Shown: positions 44,717 through 57,339, numbered from the stretch's first letter. The stretch is DNA of 64,000 nt from Apoda limacodes (GCA_946406115.1 OX291544.1:33621521-33685520); one strand, 5' to 3'. Notes: generated by a model from the sequence alone, not told the origin. Program-made: numbers and translations.

Positions 44717-46404
44717 TGACCGAAATTGCACAGGTAATAGTTATGCAACATTTCAGCTCAATGGGTTACCTGCAAGGAGTTAAAGAGTTAAACGTCACGG
44801 TCGTACGAACGAAGCAACTTACTAAAAAACTTTTAAAAACATTAGTAACATTATTAAGGTGATGGACTAAAATGTTTGTGAATTCGAATTAGACCGAATT
44901 AGATTTATAAATGACGCAATTATTCAACGAACATGCAAGCACATGGCACGTGGCACGTGGTACGCATAATCATAATATACATTTTCTTCTTGTCAATAAT
45001 CGTGGATTTCTTACGATCCGGTTTTGTTCTTGTTTAGAATTTTTAGAACACGCAGTTTCAAAGTAAGCATGAGTTTAGCAAAAACATACAAAAAACGGAA
45101 AAAATCAAAATAAGTAAACCGGACTCGAAATCTGTTTGCAATTCGGGTAATCCAAAATGACCTTGACATGCGTTTTTCGCTTTGTTAGTCTATGCAACAT
45201 ATACAAAAATAGTATAATATTTCTCATTGTAAACTTGGAATTTTGTAGATTTTAGGTTTAATTAGTGTCGTGATTTGAAAACCAGTTAAGAGGGCGATAT
45301 AGGCCAGAAAGCTAATTTCTGTAATTCTAACGTTGTGTATGTAAATGCACTATAAATCATTAGATAATGTAATATACATAACTATGAGATATATGTTATA
45401 TACTTCTTAAGTTATTTATACCGTAGTGACGACTTGAAACTTTAAATTTTTTGTATGTAATTTAACGTTATTACCGTTTTGTAGACACATTTTTGGACTT
45501 TTTGCTACAACTTTGAGTCAATGCACTAGAGAACAAGCTATTCTAATTATTAACCCATTTTTCATTACAAACAAAAGCAAAACACGCTTTAAAAATTTGC
45601 ACAAGTGTTGAAACAATGGTCACTTCCAGATTTTTTATTGCATTAAATACAGTAAATTAAAATCACTCATATAGTTAATGCACTAGACATAATCCAGTTT
45701 TATAACATATATTTTTTTCAATCCTTTAGATGCTATAGTTTAGCCACAAAATTTGCACAAAAAAGGCGTATTTTCGCGGTCTAGCCTATACCGCAGCCTT
45801 AAAGAATGTGACAATAAAGGTAATCATGTAAGTTTTTTGATGATTTATGATTAAATTACCAGAAGAAGTGAACATTAAGTAAAGTTAGATTATGTTTACA
45901 AGATTTGCAAAGAGATTCTGAGTAAGGTTTAAGTACTTAATTGTGGTGTAAATTACTTTTGAATTTCTTATGGAACAAATATATTTCCTCGTAATATGTG
46001 TGACATTGTAAAATGATTCAAGTACCTACAGTTACATGCACATAGTCAGTATAACAGAATTTAGGTTTTTAGCTTAGCTCGCTCTAATTTATTGATATTG
46101 CAGCAGTGTTGCCTTCAAACCAATATCGCGATAATGATTTTTGCGTTAAGAACAAGCTTAACTCTTGATTCAATTAAATCGTGGCATGTATACGAGCCAC
46201 GTGGACCGGCGGGTTCCGTCGCCGCGTCGTTTGTTCAACACTTTATTGCTGCCAGATACCAGCCGTCCGGCTGCGCGGTTATGACGACCGGCGCGCGGCG
46301 CTATCTGCCGACGATAACCTCAACTTTCTAACTATACTAAAGTGCAACATTTTATTAGTAATTTGCATGATAGAAATTCTTAGTCTTGGGTTGTGGATTG
46401 TGGT
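44717..46404. other. Stretch without recognisable gene
   Basis: AT-rich up to 46080. 46190-46320 is CpG-rich (ggcgggttccgtcgccgcgt) with overlapping plus-strand frames of no recognised domain. Confidence 0.4.
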
Positions 46405-46680
46405 TGTTTTTTTTATAACCACTAAGGTGGTAAGCAAACTTACGGTCAGCCTGATGGTAATCAGTCACCGTAACCTATAGACGCTTGCAACACCAGGTAC
46501 ACACGCGATGCCGACCCTTCAAAAATTTAATATCTTCTTCTTGAAGAACCCTATACTGTAGTCCTTGGAGAATACTTTGGCAGGGAACTTATTCCACAAC
46601 CCAAGCGTTCGCGTTTCTCTAAAACCGCTTTCGATTCTATAGTGTGAAAATGAATTCCCTTCCGATAACGAGCAGCATAG
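46405..46680 (-). mobile_element. CR1/jockey-type LINE 3' end, copy E
   Basis: The only minus-strand copy. Read in reverse it gives 'acgcttgggttgtggaataa', gttccctgccaaagt, 'aaggactacagtatagggtt' then cttcaagaagaagat, and ends with 'gtttgcttaccaccttagtg' then gttataaaaaaaa. It is truncated at the polymerase C-terminus. Confidence 0.75.
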
Positions 46681-46984
46681 ATTACACGTTAGTGTTTAGT
46701 TAAGTAGGTATTACTACTTACGTACTAATTATACGGTCTAATGTCTAACGTTTCGGAAACTAATTTCGAACACATATAAAACTACCAAGTAAACTGGTCC
46801 TTGTGTTTCGTACAAGGATCATTAGGACGGATTTTAATCTCAACGCCCAGGTACTAAATACAAAATGATTAAATAGTCATTTATTTAAAACGGAAACAAA
46901 ACATAGATTATAGCAGGTTTTATTCTAGCAATTAAAATTTAAACTATTAAAAAAAAATTGTGCGTTTTATTCAAGTAGTGATAA

Positions 46985-47160
46985 TGAAATAAATAAATGA
47001 ACTATTCTTATTTATAAGTTACACTTACCTCTTTTCTCATAGAGGGTGATAAAAAGTAGAGTGTATTACTCGGTCGCAAAATCATTTTACCTCGTGCGCC
47101 GGCCTTTGAATCCCTCGCGGCGCTCCAGATTCTACCTTAGATTCTACGCTCCACTCAGGA
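46985..47160 (+). repeat. Dispersed repeat shared with 60952-61046
   Basis: aactattcttatttataagt, then tctcata, then 'gtgataaaaagtagagtgta' and ctcggtcgca. The first 100 bp match 60952-61046. It continues here with ttacctcgtgcgccggcctt, a word I recognise as repeated in Lepidoptera. Confidence 0.6.
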
Positions 47161-47249
47161 TTCAATATATCTACTATTTCTAAAGCAGTGCATGATTTTT
47201 AGGGTTAAAATGATAACAATAAATAAATGGAAGGATTTTTAAACCTTTT

Positions 47250-47801
47250 TAAAAAAAAAAAGAGGAGGTTCTCAGTTCGGATAATAATATTTTTTTGTTT
47301 TTTTTTTATGTATGTTGGGGCATAACTCCGTCATATGCAGACGGATTTGCAAAATTCTTTTTTTATTTAAATAGGTATACTAATATACTTCCAAGGTGGA
47401 CCTTCTTATATAAATGTAGTGAATTATAAACTTAAACTGTTGGTCAAAAAAATAATTGGTGTCAATTTGGAACTGGTAAAACGCCTTTAATGTTGATGAT
47501 TGTATAAAATTTTGTTACGAGTATGGATGTTTTTAGTGTACGTCTTTCAATTTGGAAAACTTTTTAACAAAAAATAACAACCACCTTCAAAAAAGATGCA
47601 CTAAATAGGTAAAAATAATTACTTATATCCAAAAATCTGATCTGAATTACAGTTTGAAGTTGGTGTCTAAGTACCTAACAGTTTATAACATACTTTCACT
47701 TGCATGAAACCAACTTCAAACTGTAATTCAGATCAGATTTTTGGAAATAAGTAATTATTTTACCTTTTTAGTGCATCTTTTTATAGCCGGTTGTTTTTTT
47801 T
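47250..47801. mobile_element. MITE-like element containing a long inverted repeat
   Basis: Begins aaaagaggaggttctcagtt then cgg, a common lepidopteran repeat start. 47572-47664 and 47709-47801 are inverted arms of about 90 bp: ccaaaaatctgatctgaatt then acagtttgaagttggt on the left, and accaacttcaaactgtaatt on the right, with gatgcactaaa on the outside of both. The spacer is about 44 bp. No transposase is present. Confidence 0.7.
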
Positions 47802-48054
47802 GGTAGGGATCGTCAGTAATTGATTATTTTTGGCAGGTAACTAAGTAACTCAGTCATTACGTAGTTATTCTAATGCCAATTTACACTATATTTGGAACTA
47901 ACTTATTTTATCAATTATATCAAAATAGCAATCAAACTACAAAAAGCTGAACTAATTTTGGAGGTGCAGCAAAATAAGTTGTCGAATACTCTTGACTAGC
48001 TCAGATATATTTTAGTGGTCGTACCCAAAGATGAAGATTTGAGTCAAAACTTGT

Positions 48055-48093
<39 letters not shown>

Positions 48094-49133
48094 ATAATAA
48101 CGACAACGTTTAGTTTTATAAGTTCAATTAAATTAATTTATTTTAGTGGTGGTCATTATTTATATTTTGTGTAACTATTTAATATTTTATTTAGTTATGT
48201 GCTTGCAACACCTTTTGTACCACAAACTGCTTACTGTTTTTTTTTCTTGGAAAGAACCAAACAATTTATCTTACACACATTTTTCCTTAATTTGTAAAGT
48301 TCGGAAAATAATTCGAAGCACGGTGCTGCGCCGCTGACGTTGCCGCTACCGGCACACAAACAAGCACAGGCACCGTCTTTATGAACAATTTGCATAAATT
48401 TAGTTTTCAATGGTAGTCTGTGACGAAAGGGCAGATTCCATATTTATTGGAGCAAAAAATATACCTTAAAGTATTTGTTGTCACATTTCTTTAGCAGTTA
48501 GAGAGAAAGCCGGACTTACAAAATTAGCTCGCACTTAGCAACAGCGTGCTCTTTGTAGTTTTTGAATTATTTAATACAAATGTTTTTCTATAAGAACATT
48601 ATAATAATGCGATATCTGTAATCAGTGTGATGTACCTAAACAAAATATATACCTAAATGAAATATTTTTGAATTACCATATTGTGAAAAAACTACCGTAG
48701 GACTCTCGTGAGACTGTGAGTGTGATCACGGTTAAATATATAGATAAAAATAATCGTCTGTTGGATCATCACATCACATCACAGTGTTATGATAAATGAT
48801 GCGTCGCTTCATTTGAATACGAGTATAGATAGGAACAGTAATATTTAATACGTTGACATAAGAAACATGTGACCAATTCTTTTAATGTGGAAAAAATTAA
48901 CAGCCACGATGATACGAAGACATTTGATTTGTGAAACTTTGTGATTTATTAGTTAACCGTTACTTAATATATTGCTACTTTCTTTTTTATATCGGACTTT
49001 TTTATCTTTATTCGAGAGTTAATCATATATTTATCAACGCGTTTGTCATAATTAAGTAGCTGTGGCTCGTTATCAAGTGAACCATTATTCATTGTTTCCA
49101 TTTGTAATATTATTGTATTTTTTTGTAAATTAC
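47802..49133. other. Stretch without recognisable gene
   Basis: AT-rich, with a (TA)n microsatellite at 48058-48090. No coding domain on either strand. Confidence 0.45.
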
Positions 49134-49158
49134 TGTGTGCGTGTGTACGTGTGTATGT

Positions 49159-49194
<36 letters not shown>

Positions 49195-49200
49195 TTGTGT
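49134..49200. repeat. (GT)n microsatellite
   Basis: Interrupted on the left (gtgtgtacgtgtgtatgtgt), uninterrupted for about 24 bases in the centre. Confidence 0.93.
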
Positions 49201-49369
49201 TATGTTGGAAATAGTTGTAAGTTCTAATGAACTACTTAGTTTATGAGACTAGCTTTGGCTTTGGCTGTGGCTTTCTGCATCACAAGCAATTACTTGAACA
49301 TTAATTCTACGAGTAAATACAGTTAAATTAATTGACAAGCTGTAACCTGTTTTAATCATATTATTAACG

Positions 49370-49612
49370 ATGACTTCCTCGCAGCCTAGTTGGTAATGTG
49401 GCCAGCTGCTGTGTAGAGGATGTGGTTTCGATTTCCACACTGGACAAACATTCATATCATAATATAAACATTTGTGTTTGTCTGGAATAATAAAAAAAAG
49501 TAATATTTATGTATTTGTATCCGTTGTCAGGTACCCATAATATAAGCTTTGCTTACTTTGGGGCCAGATAGCGCTTTGTGTAATTTCCAAAAATATTTTT
49601 TATTTATTTATT
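49370..49612 (+). mobile_element. tRNA-derived SINE, copy 1
   Basis: A-box-like tagttggtaatgtgg, then the B-box-like ggtttcgatttcc (ggttcgattcc in functional form). The body has acaaacat and 'tgtttgtctgg', and the end is 'ccgttgtcaggtacccataa' then 'aagctttgcttactttgggg' then ccagatagcg. The same family is at 63563. Confidence 0.82.
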
Positions 49613-50672
49613 CTTATTGTTAATTATATAATTCTAACTATTTAAAAAGACTTATTTTAGAGCATCCTATACATATAAAGCCAATGAATACACTTTGAAT
49701 ATTAACGTTTTGACACGAGTTTTAGCCAACTCTTTTCTTTTGTCCCGATTGTTGCGTCACTACAGCTTGGAGCAACAATGGCCCTGCACAACCCGTTCTA
49801 ATATTTATCTGAGGAACAAAAAAATCGACAAAAACTAGAGCAATTACTGTCTTCAAAGAAAAAACGAAGCCGCAATGTGACCAAATATTGTAACAATAAG
49901 AAAGGGGTGACACCTATATAGTGTTTACGTAGGCAAAAATACTGTTAAAACTTTTTATATTTTTAACATTTTCGGTTAATGGTGCTGTAAACTTAATTTT
50001 GTTACATTCTGTCAGTGGTGCCGCCCGCGCCGCCCGCGCCGCCCGCGCCGCCGCTCCACTTGCAAACAAATTTTGACTTTTCTATCTGGCTATTGCATCA
50101 CACGTTGTTAATGAAACAGCAATCTTTTTCACACCGTCTACTTTTGAAGACTTAGGTACGAGTACCTATATATCGCAGTAAGATGGTTGAAGCCGTGACA
50201 TAGTTCTATCACTAGGGATATAGCTATATATCGTAATATGCTTATACGAAAGCGTCTGACTAGCGATATAACTAAGATACGAGTACGATCTAGTAATATA
50301 ACTATTTTACTAGACTAATATTAGGTATAGTATTAGGTATATAGTAATATAGGCATCTCAAAAAATGGAATCAAAAAAGGTGTCTTATGTACTAATAAAT
50401 TTAATTAACATAACATTAATATTGAGAACCTTTGAACATGGACACACTTGCACCTACCAATAACCATAAGGTTGCACAAGTAGATGACATAAGTTTTGTA
50501 AGTATCTCTACTGACAAACATTTAAATTGTAAATCGCACATACAAAGACATAGACACAATAAGTAAGAAGATCGATAAGTAGGTACTGTTATTTGATATC
50601 GACATTAATTGTTTAGGTCAGTACGAGTAGATGTTTCAAAAAGCGCGTTTTCTGGACAAGTGTTACCTAGTC
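49613..50672. other. Stretch without recognisable gene
   Basis: A (ccgcccgcg)n run at about 50022-50055 is the only sharp feature. 50170-50340 has many atatagta / actagtatat-like words without clean periodicity. Confidence 0.4.
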
Positions 50673-50842
50673 CTACATACGGTAGGTACCTACGAGTATA
50701 CTATACCTACATACGGTAGGTACCTACGAGTATACTATACCTACATACGGTAGGTACCTACGAGTATACTATACCTACATACGGTAGGTACCTACGAGTA
50801 TACTATACCTACATACGGTAGGTACCTACGAGTATACTATAT
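50673..50842. repeat. 34-bp tandem repeat, 5 copies, each with a palindrome
   Basis: Unit ctacatacggtaggtaccta then cgagtatactatac. The 12-bp gtaggtacctac inside each unit is a perfect palindrome. Copies are essentially identical. Confidence 0.95.
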
Positions 50843-51624
50843 CTACTGGGGACAATCACTACCTAAATGTTAATTATACATTGTTGACCGTGTGACGTAT
50901 CAGTTAGAGACTAGTTCAAAGATAAACGTTTAATTTGTCAGGGAGTCATCACTTGTAGGTGTATATTGTGTGTTATTCCTAGGTCAGTAAAAAATGTAAA
51001 ACGCACAGAAAATCTGTATGTGTCGTGATGTAACTGTAATATATTCTATAAAAGCACTTACTTCACTTAGATACGTATTTATAACTATTTGCTAACTGAA
51101 ACAAAAAATCTACACAAAAGGAAATTTACATGTGAACTTAAAATGGTTGATTTCTATAACAAATAAGAATATAATAATCGAAATAAAAGCCTATGTAGAC
51201 ATTTCAATTTTAATAACATAACACGTAAGTAGATTTTTTTTATAGGTGACATTGTTATTTGAATTTTTTTGTAGTACTTAGAATGACATTGTAGACCTAT
51301 TATTATTACTATTGGATTATTGAATTCGAAGTTGTAAGTATAATATTATTATTATTGTAAGAGTAATAATTGCCAAACATTATTTTATGAAGTATCAAGG
51401 TTATATTAGGTAGTTAAAAAAGTATATGCCCGATATGAGTTAGCTGTCTTTGACATAAATGAGTCAATACACCTGATGTGTACAGTGTTGTAACAACAGC
51501 TGACAATAAATTGATTCTGTTACTAAAATCCAAATAATATTGCTGGCGAGTTTATTGTTTCGAATACAAAAAACACTCCTTCAGTTGATTTGGTTTTACT
51601 GCGTTACGTAAGATAAAACTTTAT
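50843..51624. other. AT-rich stretch, nothing recognised
   Basis: No open frame of note and no repeat of clear periodicity. Confidence 0.4.
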
Positions 51625-51727
51625 GTGTGACAAACTCGAGTCATTTAAGCCTTCGGTCTTAGGCTTCTAAATATCCTCTCGTTAGTAATTTTCTCCTTAC
51701 CGTCCTTAATAAACAATGTACTATTTG
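51625..51727 (+). repeat. Dispersed repeat shared with 61520-61625
   Basis: gacaaactcgagtcatttaa, gccttcggtcttaggcttct, aaatatcctctcg, gtaattttctccttacc and ttaataaacaatgtactatt; the same words occur in the same order at 61527-61622. Confidence 0.75.
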
Positions 51728-51990
51728 TCTAAACACAAGCATCTCAAATACATTTGATATTGTGATACATATCCAATGCTGTTTTTTTTTCAAATCTTAT
51801 CAAACTGCCAAAATTTTTATCAATGAGTTAAGATGATAGCAGCTGTTTGAAAAGCAAAGTCCAGTTGTAACTTAGTGAGATTAATAATATGCTTAAAAAA
51901 TGATCAATATAAAAGAAAACATAATACTTAAAGACATGATTGAAAAAACTGCAGCAATTGTTTGTAGTTTACTTAAAAAAAGAGTACAAA

Positions 51991-52113
51991 ATATCTGTCC
52001 TACGACACAATGTGCGGACAGCAAGTAGCCGATATCTGTCCTACGACACAATGTGCGGACAGCAAGTAGCCGATATCTGTCCTACGACACAATGTGCGGA
52101 CAGCAAGTAGCCG
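51991..52113. repeat. 41-bp tandem repeat, 3 perfect copies
   Basis: Unit atatctgtcctacgacacaa then tgtgcggacagcaagtagccg, at 51991, 52032 and 52073, with no differences. Contains tgtcc ... ggaca inverted words. Confidence 0.96.
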
Positions 52114-53625
52114 ATAGCTATAAGTACTGTGTATAAAAAAAGTAACGGTTGCGATCTTCAACGATCGTTTTTTAGATGAACCCTTTAAAAAGAATTCCGT
52201 TACCCGTTACTTGGACAAAGACGCACAAAAACCGTTTGGTCACAAAATCACAACTGATAGATTATGCAAAACGTGCGGGTCTTCCTTTTCACCGAAACAG
52301 TTCCCAGGAAGATGAAAGAGATGCAACGGCAATCGATATTCACAAAGATGACACCTTGTTTGAATATTCACATTTTTCCCATGAAATCCTTTATATCGAC
52401 CTTAAAGGGTTAGCTAGGGTGGATGCGTACCTATAGGCAAATTCGATTATCTGGCAGCATTCTCACGCACATCCCGCGGCCTTACAATAAATCTTTGCAT
52501 ATCAACCCTTGAGTAAAAAACGCTATTAAAAAAGAACTATCTATGCGCGACCCCTCAGCGAATATGCATAAGAATAGTCGAGCAAACCCAAATTATACGC
52601 CAAGGTGACAAGTGCCTGGACCCATAAAGTACCACAACAGTTGTGCACGACTTGGTTGAGCACCAACCTCGTACTTACTGCGCATTGCTCGAACGGGTGC
52701 GATTTTTTTCTATACGACTCTCATACCTGTATCCCTTGCGCAGACATGGGGACAGTTTATTTGCATTTTTTTTATTATTCCTTTACAAATAGTATCTTAA
52801 CCCTATTCAATAATGTCAGGGGTTATGTTGCACTTAATATTCGAAAAGGGCAGGTACATTTCTCTTAATATTCTCGCATAAATTATAGTCAGGTACATTT
52901 TGTACTATTATAATGGGCGACGAGGGTCGAGTTACGAAAGAGTGTAAAGCAGTGTTTGTAGGTTTGCCATTTTATTTTTTATACTGTAATCATTTAGGGT
53001 TCACAGTTGTGTTTCTTATTTATCAATTTTGATTTTTTATAATGTAAAGCTTGCGTATCTACGACGTTTTAATTCTGGAACAATTTAACCCGTTTCTTTT
53101 GTAAGAATTTATGCAAAAAACTTTCTACCCATCCTATTTTTTTATTGAATAAAATTTAGGGCTATGCACATTATGCAAATTCGTGCATACATTTAAGGAC
53201 GATGGCGCCAAAGATTTACTGGATATAAGCTTTTAAAGTGTGGTCAATACGGTTTATTTTGGATTGAAAAGATTGTTGTTTTTTAAAAGCTTATAAGTTA
53301 ATATGCAATTTTTTTCATATGAATGACGGTTAGAAGTACAGTTCTTGACATATTTTTTCTCAGGAGTTTGTAAGAAAGAGTGTTACCGTTACGGGGCCGC
53401 CTGCTTGTTGTTATTTTTATTGTTCGAAGAGTGACATATGAACCGGGTGCGGGATTTGGATTAGAATATGTAATTACTTCCTTTACGACATTCGGAAACG
53501 GTAGCTGGGGGCCGTTAGGGCACCGACCGACCGTGCTGGTGGCTGGTGGCGGCCCAGCGCTGTTTCCATAATATCTGCGACTCAATTTTTTTTTTGGTAA
53601 CTGTTAATGCTTCGGTAGTGGTATC
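52114..53625. other. Stretch without recognised gene
   Basis: An 86-codon plus frame at 52176-52436 and an 87-codon frame at 52605-52868 have ordinary composition but no recognisable domain. 53380-53570 has opposed frames on both strands, again unrecognised. Confidence 0.35.
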
Positions 53626-53697
53626 ACTTTTAGATGTTCTAGATATCCTAGAAACAGAAACTTGTCTGTTTCTAAGATATCTAGAACATCTAAAAGT
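53626..53697. repeat. 33-bp-arm hairpin with 6-nt loop
   Basis: acttttagatgttctagata ... cagaaacaga-type left arm (53626-53658), loop aacttg, right arm 53665-53697. Only one position in 33 fails to pair. It could be a foldback remnant or, if transcribed, a small-RNA precursor. Confidence 0.88.
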
Positions 53698-55010
53698 AAA
53701 ATGGCATCGTATAGGAAATAGGTAGATACGTATTTTATAAACGAAGCAAAAGAAACTTTGTTACACCAGATTAGGTTCACAAATTCAGTGTTTCATCTGT
53801 GTTCAAGTGAACCCAACATTGGGTAACTCTATATACTTACATAACATAGCATCTACATTTTTCAGTAAAAGACTTTACTTAATTTGACACAATTCAAAGA
53901 AATAGCCCACTGCTTCAACTAAGGAGGTACGTCCTCGGTATCGAGGATGGGCGGCGGCGCCGATTGTGGTTGAAAGAGAGCTTTTGCAAAAAACTATACG
54001 TTTTTTGACGATAAAAAAGTTAGCCCCTTTTGCACCGCCCATTGTCTGCAAGCTATTGTCTCGGCAATTCGAAATATTTTTATGCTTTCCGGATGACAAT
54101 AATGTTTTGGACTTATTTTCGATAACTATTATTTATCGGATTTATCGCGTGTCTGATGACAGCCTTTGTTTTTGTATCGAGCGAGCTCGAGCGATGGTAT
54201 CGCGTAAACAGTGATTTGTACACGGATGTCGGCCGCTCCGCTACCATCTAACTAAACTATCTAACTAATTGTTATTAGGCGGGGTATTTTGTCACACATT
54301 GTTTTTCTAACACACGAATCTTATTCTTTTATTGCAATCAAAATTGTTTTTACTGCTTGTCTTTAGAAAAATACTATCCTGTCAATTACTAATAAAAATG
54401 GTTATATGATGTGTTATAGGATGAGCTCATGACGTGCGATTACGAGGTTTATTCCTATGCCTCAACTTATAATAATGGTTATTGTAGGTATATCGTATAA
54501 CGATCAACCTCTAAAAACTACATCACTGCAGACAAATAAGAAAACCCGAAGGCGAAGTTCCGCTAGGTTTGACAGTTTTGTTTAATTGGGATAGAAGAGT
54601 TTGCTTTTATCTTTTGATCACGTTTCTAGTAATAAAAATCTAGTAATATTTACGCCCTTTTTTTGAAAATGTAACCTTTTTTTTATTTTATAGCGATCAT
54701 ATTAAGGTTTAAACTAAGTGCTTCAAAATGAATTCTAAAATAGCTTTCGACTACTTTTTATAGTAAAGTTTTAAGCGTTTCGTTTTTCTGCTCGCTGTAC
54801 AAACTATTTTTAGTACAACTTTTATTATATTGTATTCTATCGAAGATTAACATAAGTTAAGTGCATTCCTAAAATGATTAATTGCTGAATTATTCAGTCC
54901 TCGATCTAACGGATCGATACGTGTTGATTAACATCAGAATAGATCGCGCTAAATAAATTAAAAATCACAACAAAGAAATAAATAACATTGTTTGTCGAGC
55001 AGCCATTACC
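53698..55010. other. AT-rich stretch, nothing recognised
   Basis: Opposed short frames at 53875-54214 carry no recognisable domain. The rest has no structure I can support. Confidence 0.4.
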
Positions 55011-55308
55011 TCACTGCAGCAGCTAGCAGCTGTCATTGCGGCACTGCAGCAGCTAGCACCTGTCATTACCGCACTGCAGCAGCTAGCACCTGTCATTACC
55101 GCACTGCAGCAGCTAGCACCTGTCATTACCACACTGCAGCAGCTAGCAGCTGTCATTACCACACTGCAGCAGCTAGCAGCTGTCATTACCACACTGCAGC
55201 AGCTAGCAGCTGTCATTACCACACTGCAGCAGCTAGCAGCTGTCATTACCGCACTGCAGCAGCTAGCACCTGTCATTACCACACTGCAGCAGCTAGCAGC
55301 TGTCATCA
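55011..55308. repeat. 30-bp tandem repeat, about 10 copies
   Basis: Unit agctagca(c/g)ctgtcatt then accgcactgcagc. The junction ctgcagcagctagcagctg is rich in self-complementary words. As 30 is a multiple of three, both strands are open (TAAASSCHY and MTAASCCSV repeats), which does not imply coding. Confidence 0.95.
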
Positions 55309-55609
55309 CGGGTTATCAATATTTGTAGCTCATTTGTTAAATATGAATGTATTCATAATGCAAAATGCTTCTTACTTGATGTACCTAGTCTCAATTGTTA
55401 TATGATTCCAGTTTTAGGCCAAAATAGTACATTTCTGCAGTGGCCCGCAAACGCAGCATAACTGGGCGATCGTGAGTATGCGGAACGAGCATATATAAAA
55501 GCCGAGGCACGCATCACAGAGTCCGGTTATGCTTAGATATGGCCAAGGCTTGTATAATGCTTTTCTCAAACATGCGTATAAAAAAACTAATTAAATTAAC
55601 CTCTGTATT

Positions 55610-55793
55610 ACTGCTAGACGAGTCGTCACTCGTAATGTATCACTGCTAGACGAGTCGTCACTCGTAATGTATCACTGCTAGACGAGTCGTCACTCGTAAT
55701 GTATCACTGCTAGACGAGTCGTCACTCGTAATGTATCACTGCTAGACGAGTCGTCACTCGTAATGTATCACTGCTAGTCGAGTCGTCACTCGT
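55610..55793. repeat. 32-bp tandem repeat, about 6 copies
   Basis: Unit actgctagacgagtcgtcac then tcgtaatgtatc. cgagt/actcg inside the unit can pair. Copies are nearly identical; the last has one change (gctagtcgag). Confidence 0.95.
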
Positions 55794-57000
55794 ATTTTCA
55801 GCTGTTCGATAAATTTAGAAAATAATTTATTTCGTCAGGTATTTATTTTGACGCGAAATCCAGATTTCCCTATTGCGCATGATTCAAGCATCCACCAATC
55901 AACATTACGCCGCCATAGATTAAATATACCTGTATGAATACCGGTATACTGTGCGAAAATGGCAAAAAAAAGTTTATTTTAAGGCATCGTTGACTTACAA
56001 AAAAACAGTGCTTTAAAATATATATATTTTTGATATATTTCATTACAGATAGGTTGATACGTGATACAATAGTTTTTACTCAATTGCAAACCTTGGTGAT
56101 AAAAATGAAGTTTTGAGTATATCGTTTAGAAGATATTTATTATATCTTTAATATTTTATTTATTGTCAGAAACAATATTACAAAAGGCTACGCTATTAAA
56201 CAATTTAGAAGGTCTCCAATTGATCTTCAAACACATTAATTTTAATCTTTACGTCTAACCTAATACTATATACGAGTTACATCTACTTAACCGATTTATG
56301 TGGTGGTAACTTCTGCAAGTACTTAACTGATTTATAAGAAAAAAATACTAACACAAGGATAAACGATTTGTAGTTCAAATTATCAATATTTGTATATCAA
56401 GTCGAAATAAAAATGCACGTTTCAACGAAAGAACGTAGTGAATAGTAGTGAAGAGCTAAAGAGACTGAGAGAGATATTGAATCGTTTTTATTTCAATCCA
56501 GAGTCCCTACGAGAATATATTTTGTGTGGGTAAAACGATGCGGCGATTCTAGTTTATGATAAATATTACCACCAGCTGCGGAAATGTACCCAAAGAAAAC
56601 CGCCTCGAATGGAACACAGTGTCACATCGTATGCAAATATATCTATAGTGCAATAAATAAGGGTCATTTAATGCGATCAATAGTTAAAAATCACTTGTTA
56701 TTTATATGGTAATGCTGGTAACCCCAGCGCCGGGGTTGCCCGCTGCCACTATTTTACGTTGACATTGTAGGAATGTTACTATTTGCAATGCAAAGTAGCT
56801 GCGTTTCCGTCGCCATTGACGAACGGTGATTAAGTAGCTATTTTTGTTTGATTTTTGCCTTGTAACGGGGCAGATGTCTCGAGAGATATTGATTTACCGC
56901 TTTTCAACGTACATAAAGGGTTTAGGTTCAATAGTTAATTCTGCCTACATTAGTTTTTTGTTTCAATATTTATCTTTTTTTTGAAATTTTGTAAGAAAAT
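55794..57000. other. AT-rich stretch, nothing recognised
   Basis: No open frame of note. The 56430-56650 part is of mixed composition without a known domain. Confidence 0.4.
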
Positions 57001-57014
57001 TTGAAGAGCACTTT

Positions 57015-57320
57015 ATTCTGTGACCCCCCCTCCGAACCCCTGGGGGGGGTTCAAAAATTTTATCTAAAGAGGTGTGTTCCAACAACCTACCAATATGATG
57101 ATGCAAATCGGTAGAATGCAGTTACAAACGTTTGAATGAAGAACGTTCCCTGTGACCGCTGGGGGGGTTTTAAAATTTTTTCGAAAGGGGATGTGTCCCT
57201 ATGACGGACTTTTTTTTCCAGGAGCAAATTTGTATGGCAGTGTGTTCTATCGATACACGTCAAAAAAATGGTCCGTCATAGAGACACACCTCCTCTTGAA
57301 ACAAGTAGGGAGTAGGGATT
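57015..57320. repeat. Repeat module with inverted 24-bp arms
   Basis: aggggatgtgtccctatgac then ggac (57186-57209) pairs imperfectly with gtccgtcatagagacacacc then tcct (57271-57294). A related half-module with ctgtgacc, ggggggtt and aaattttatctaaagaggtg lies at 57018-57075, so the block may be a decayed duplicated non-autonomous element. Confidence 0.55.
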
Positions 57321-57339
57321 AGTATATTGGTTTTAAGTT

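Noticed and set aside
49389..49440. tRNA gene
   Set aside because: Part of a tRNA-derived SINE, decayed in the acceptor stem and B box.
50673..52113. Regular arrays that could suggest CRISPR
   Set aside because: Units are contiguous tandem repeats without unique spacers, in a eukaryotic context.
52176..52436. 86-codon frame MNPLKRIPLPVTW... as a small gene
   Set aside because: No recognisable domain, AT-rich surroundings and no conserved context.
54965..55405. Long open frames on both strands (114 and 137 codons) with TAAASSCHY / MTAASCCSV repeats
   Set aside because: They are forced by a 30-bp tandem repeat whose unit is a multiple of three; no start context or domain supports coding.
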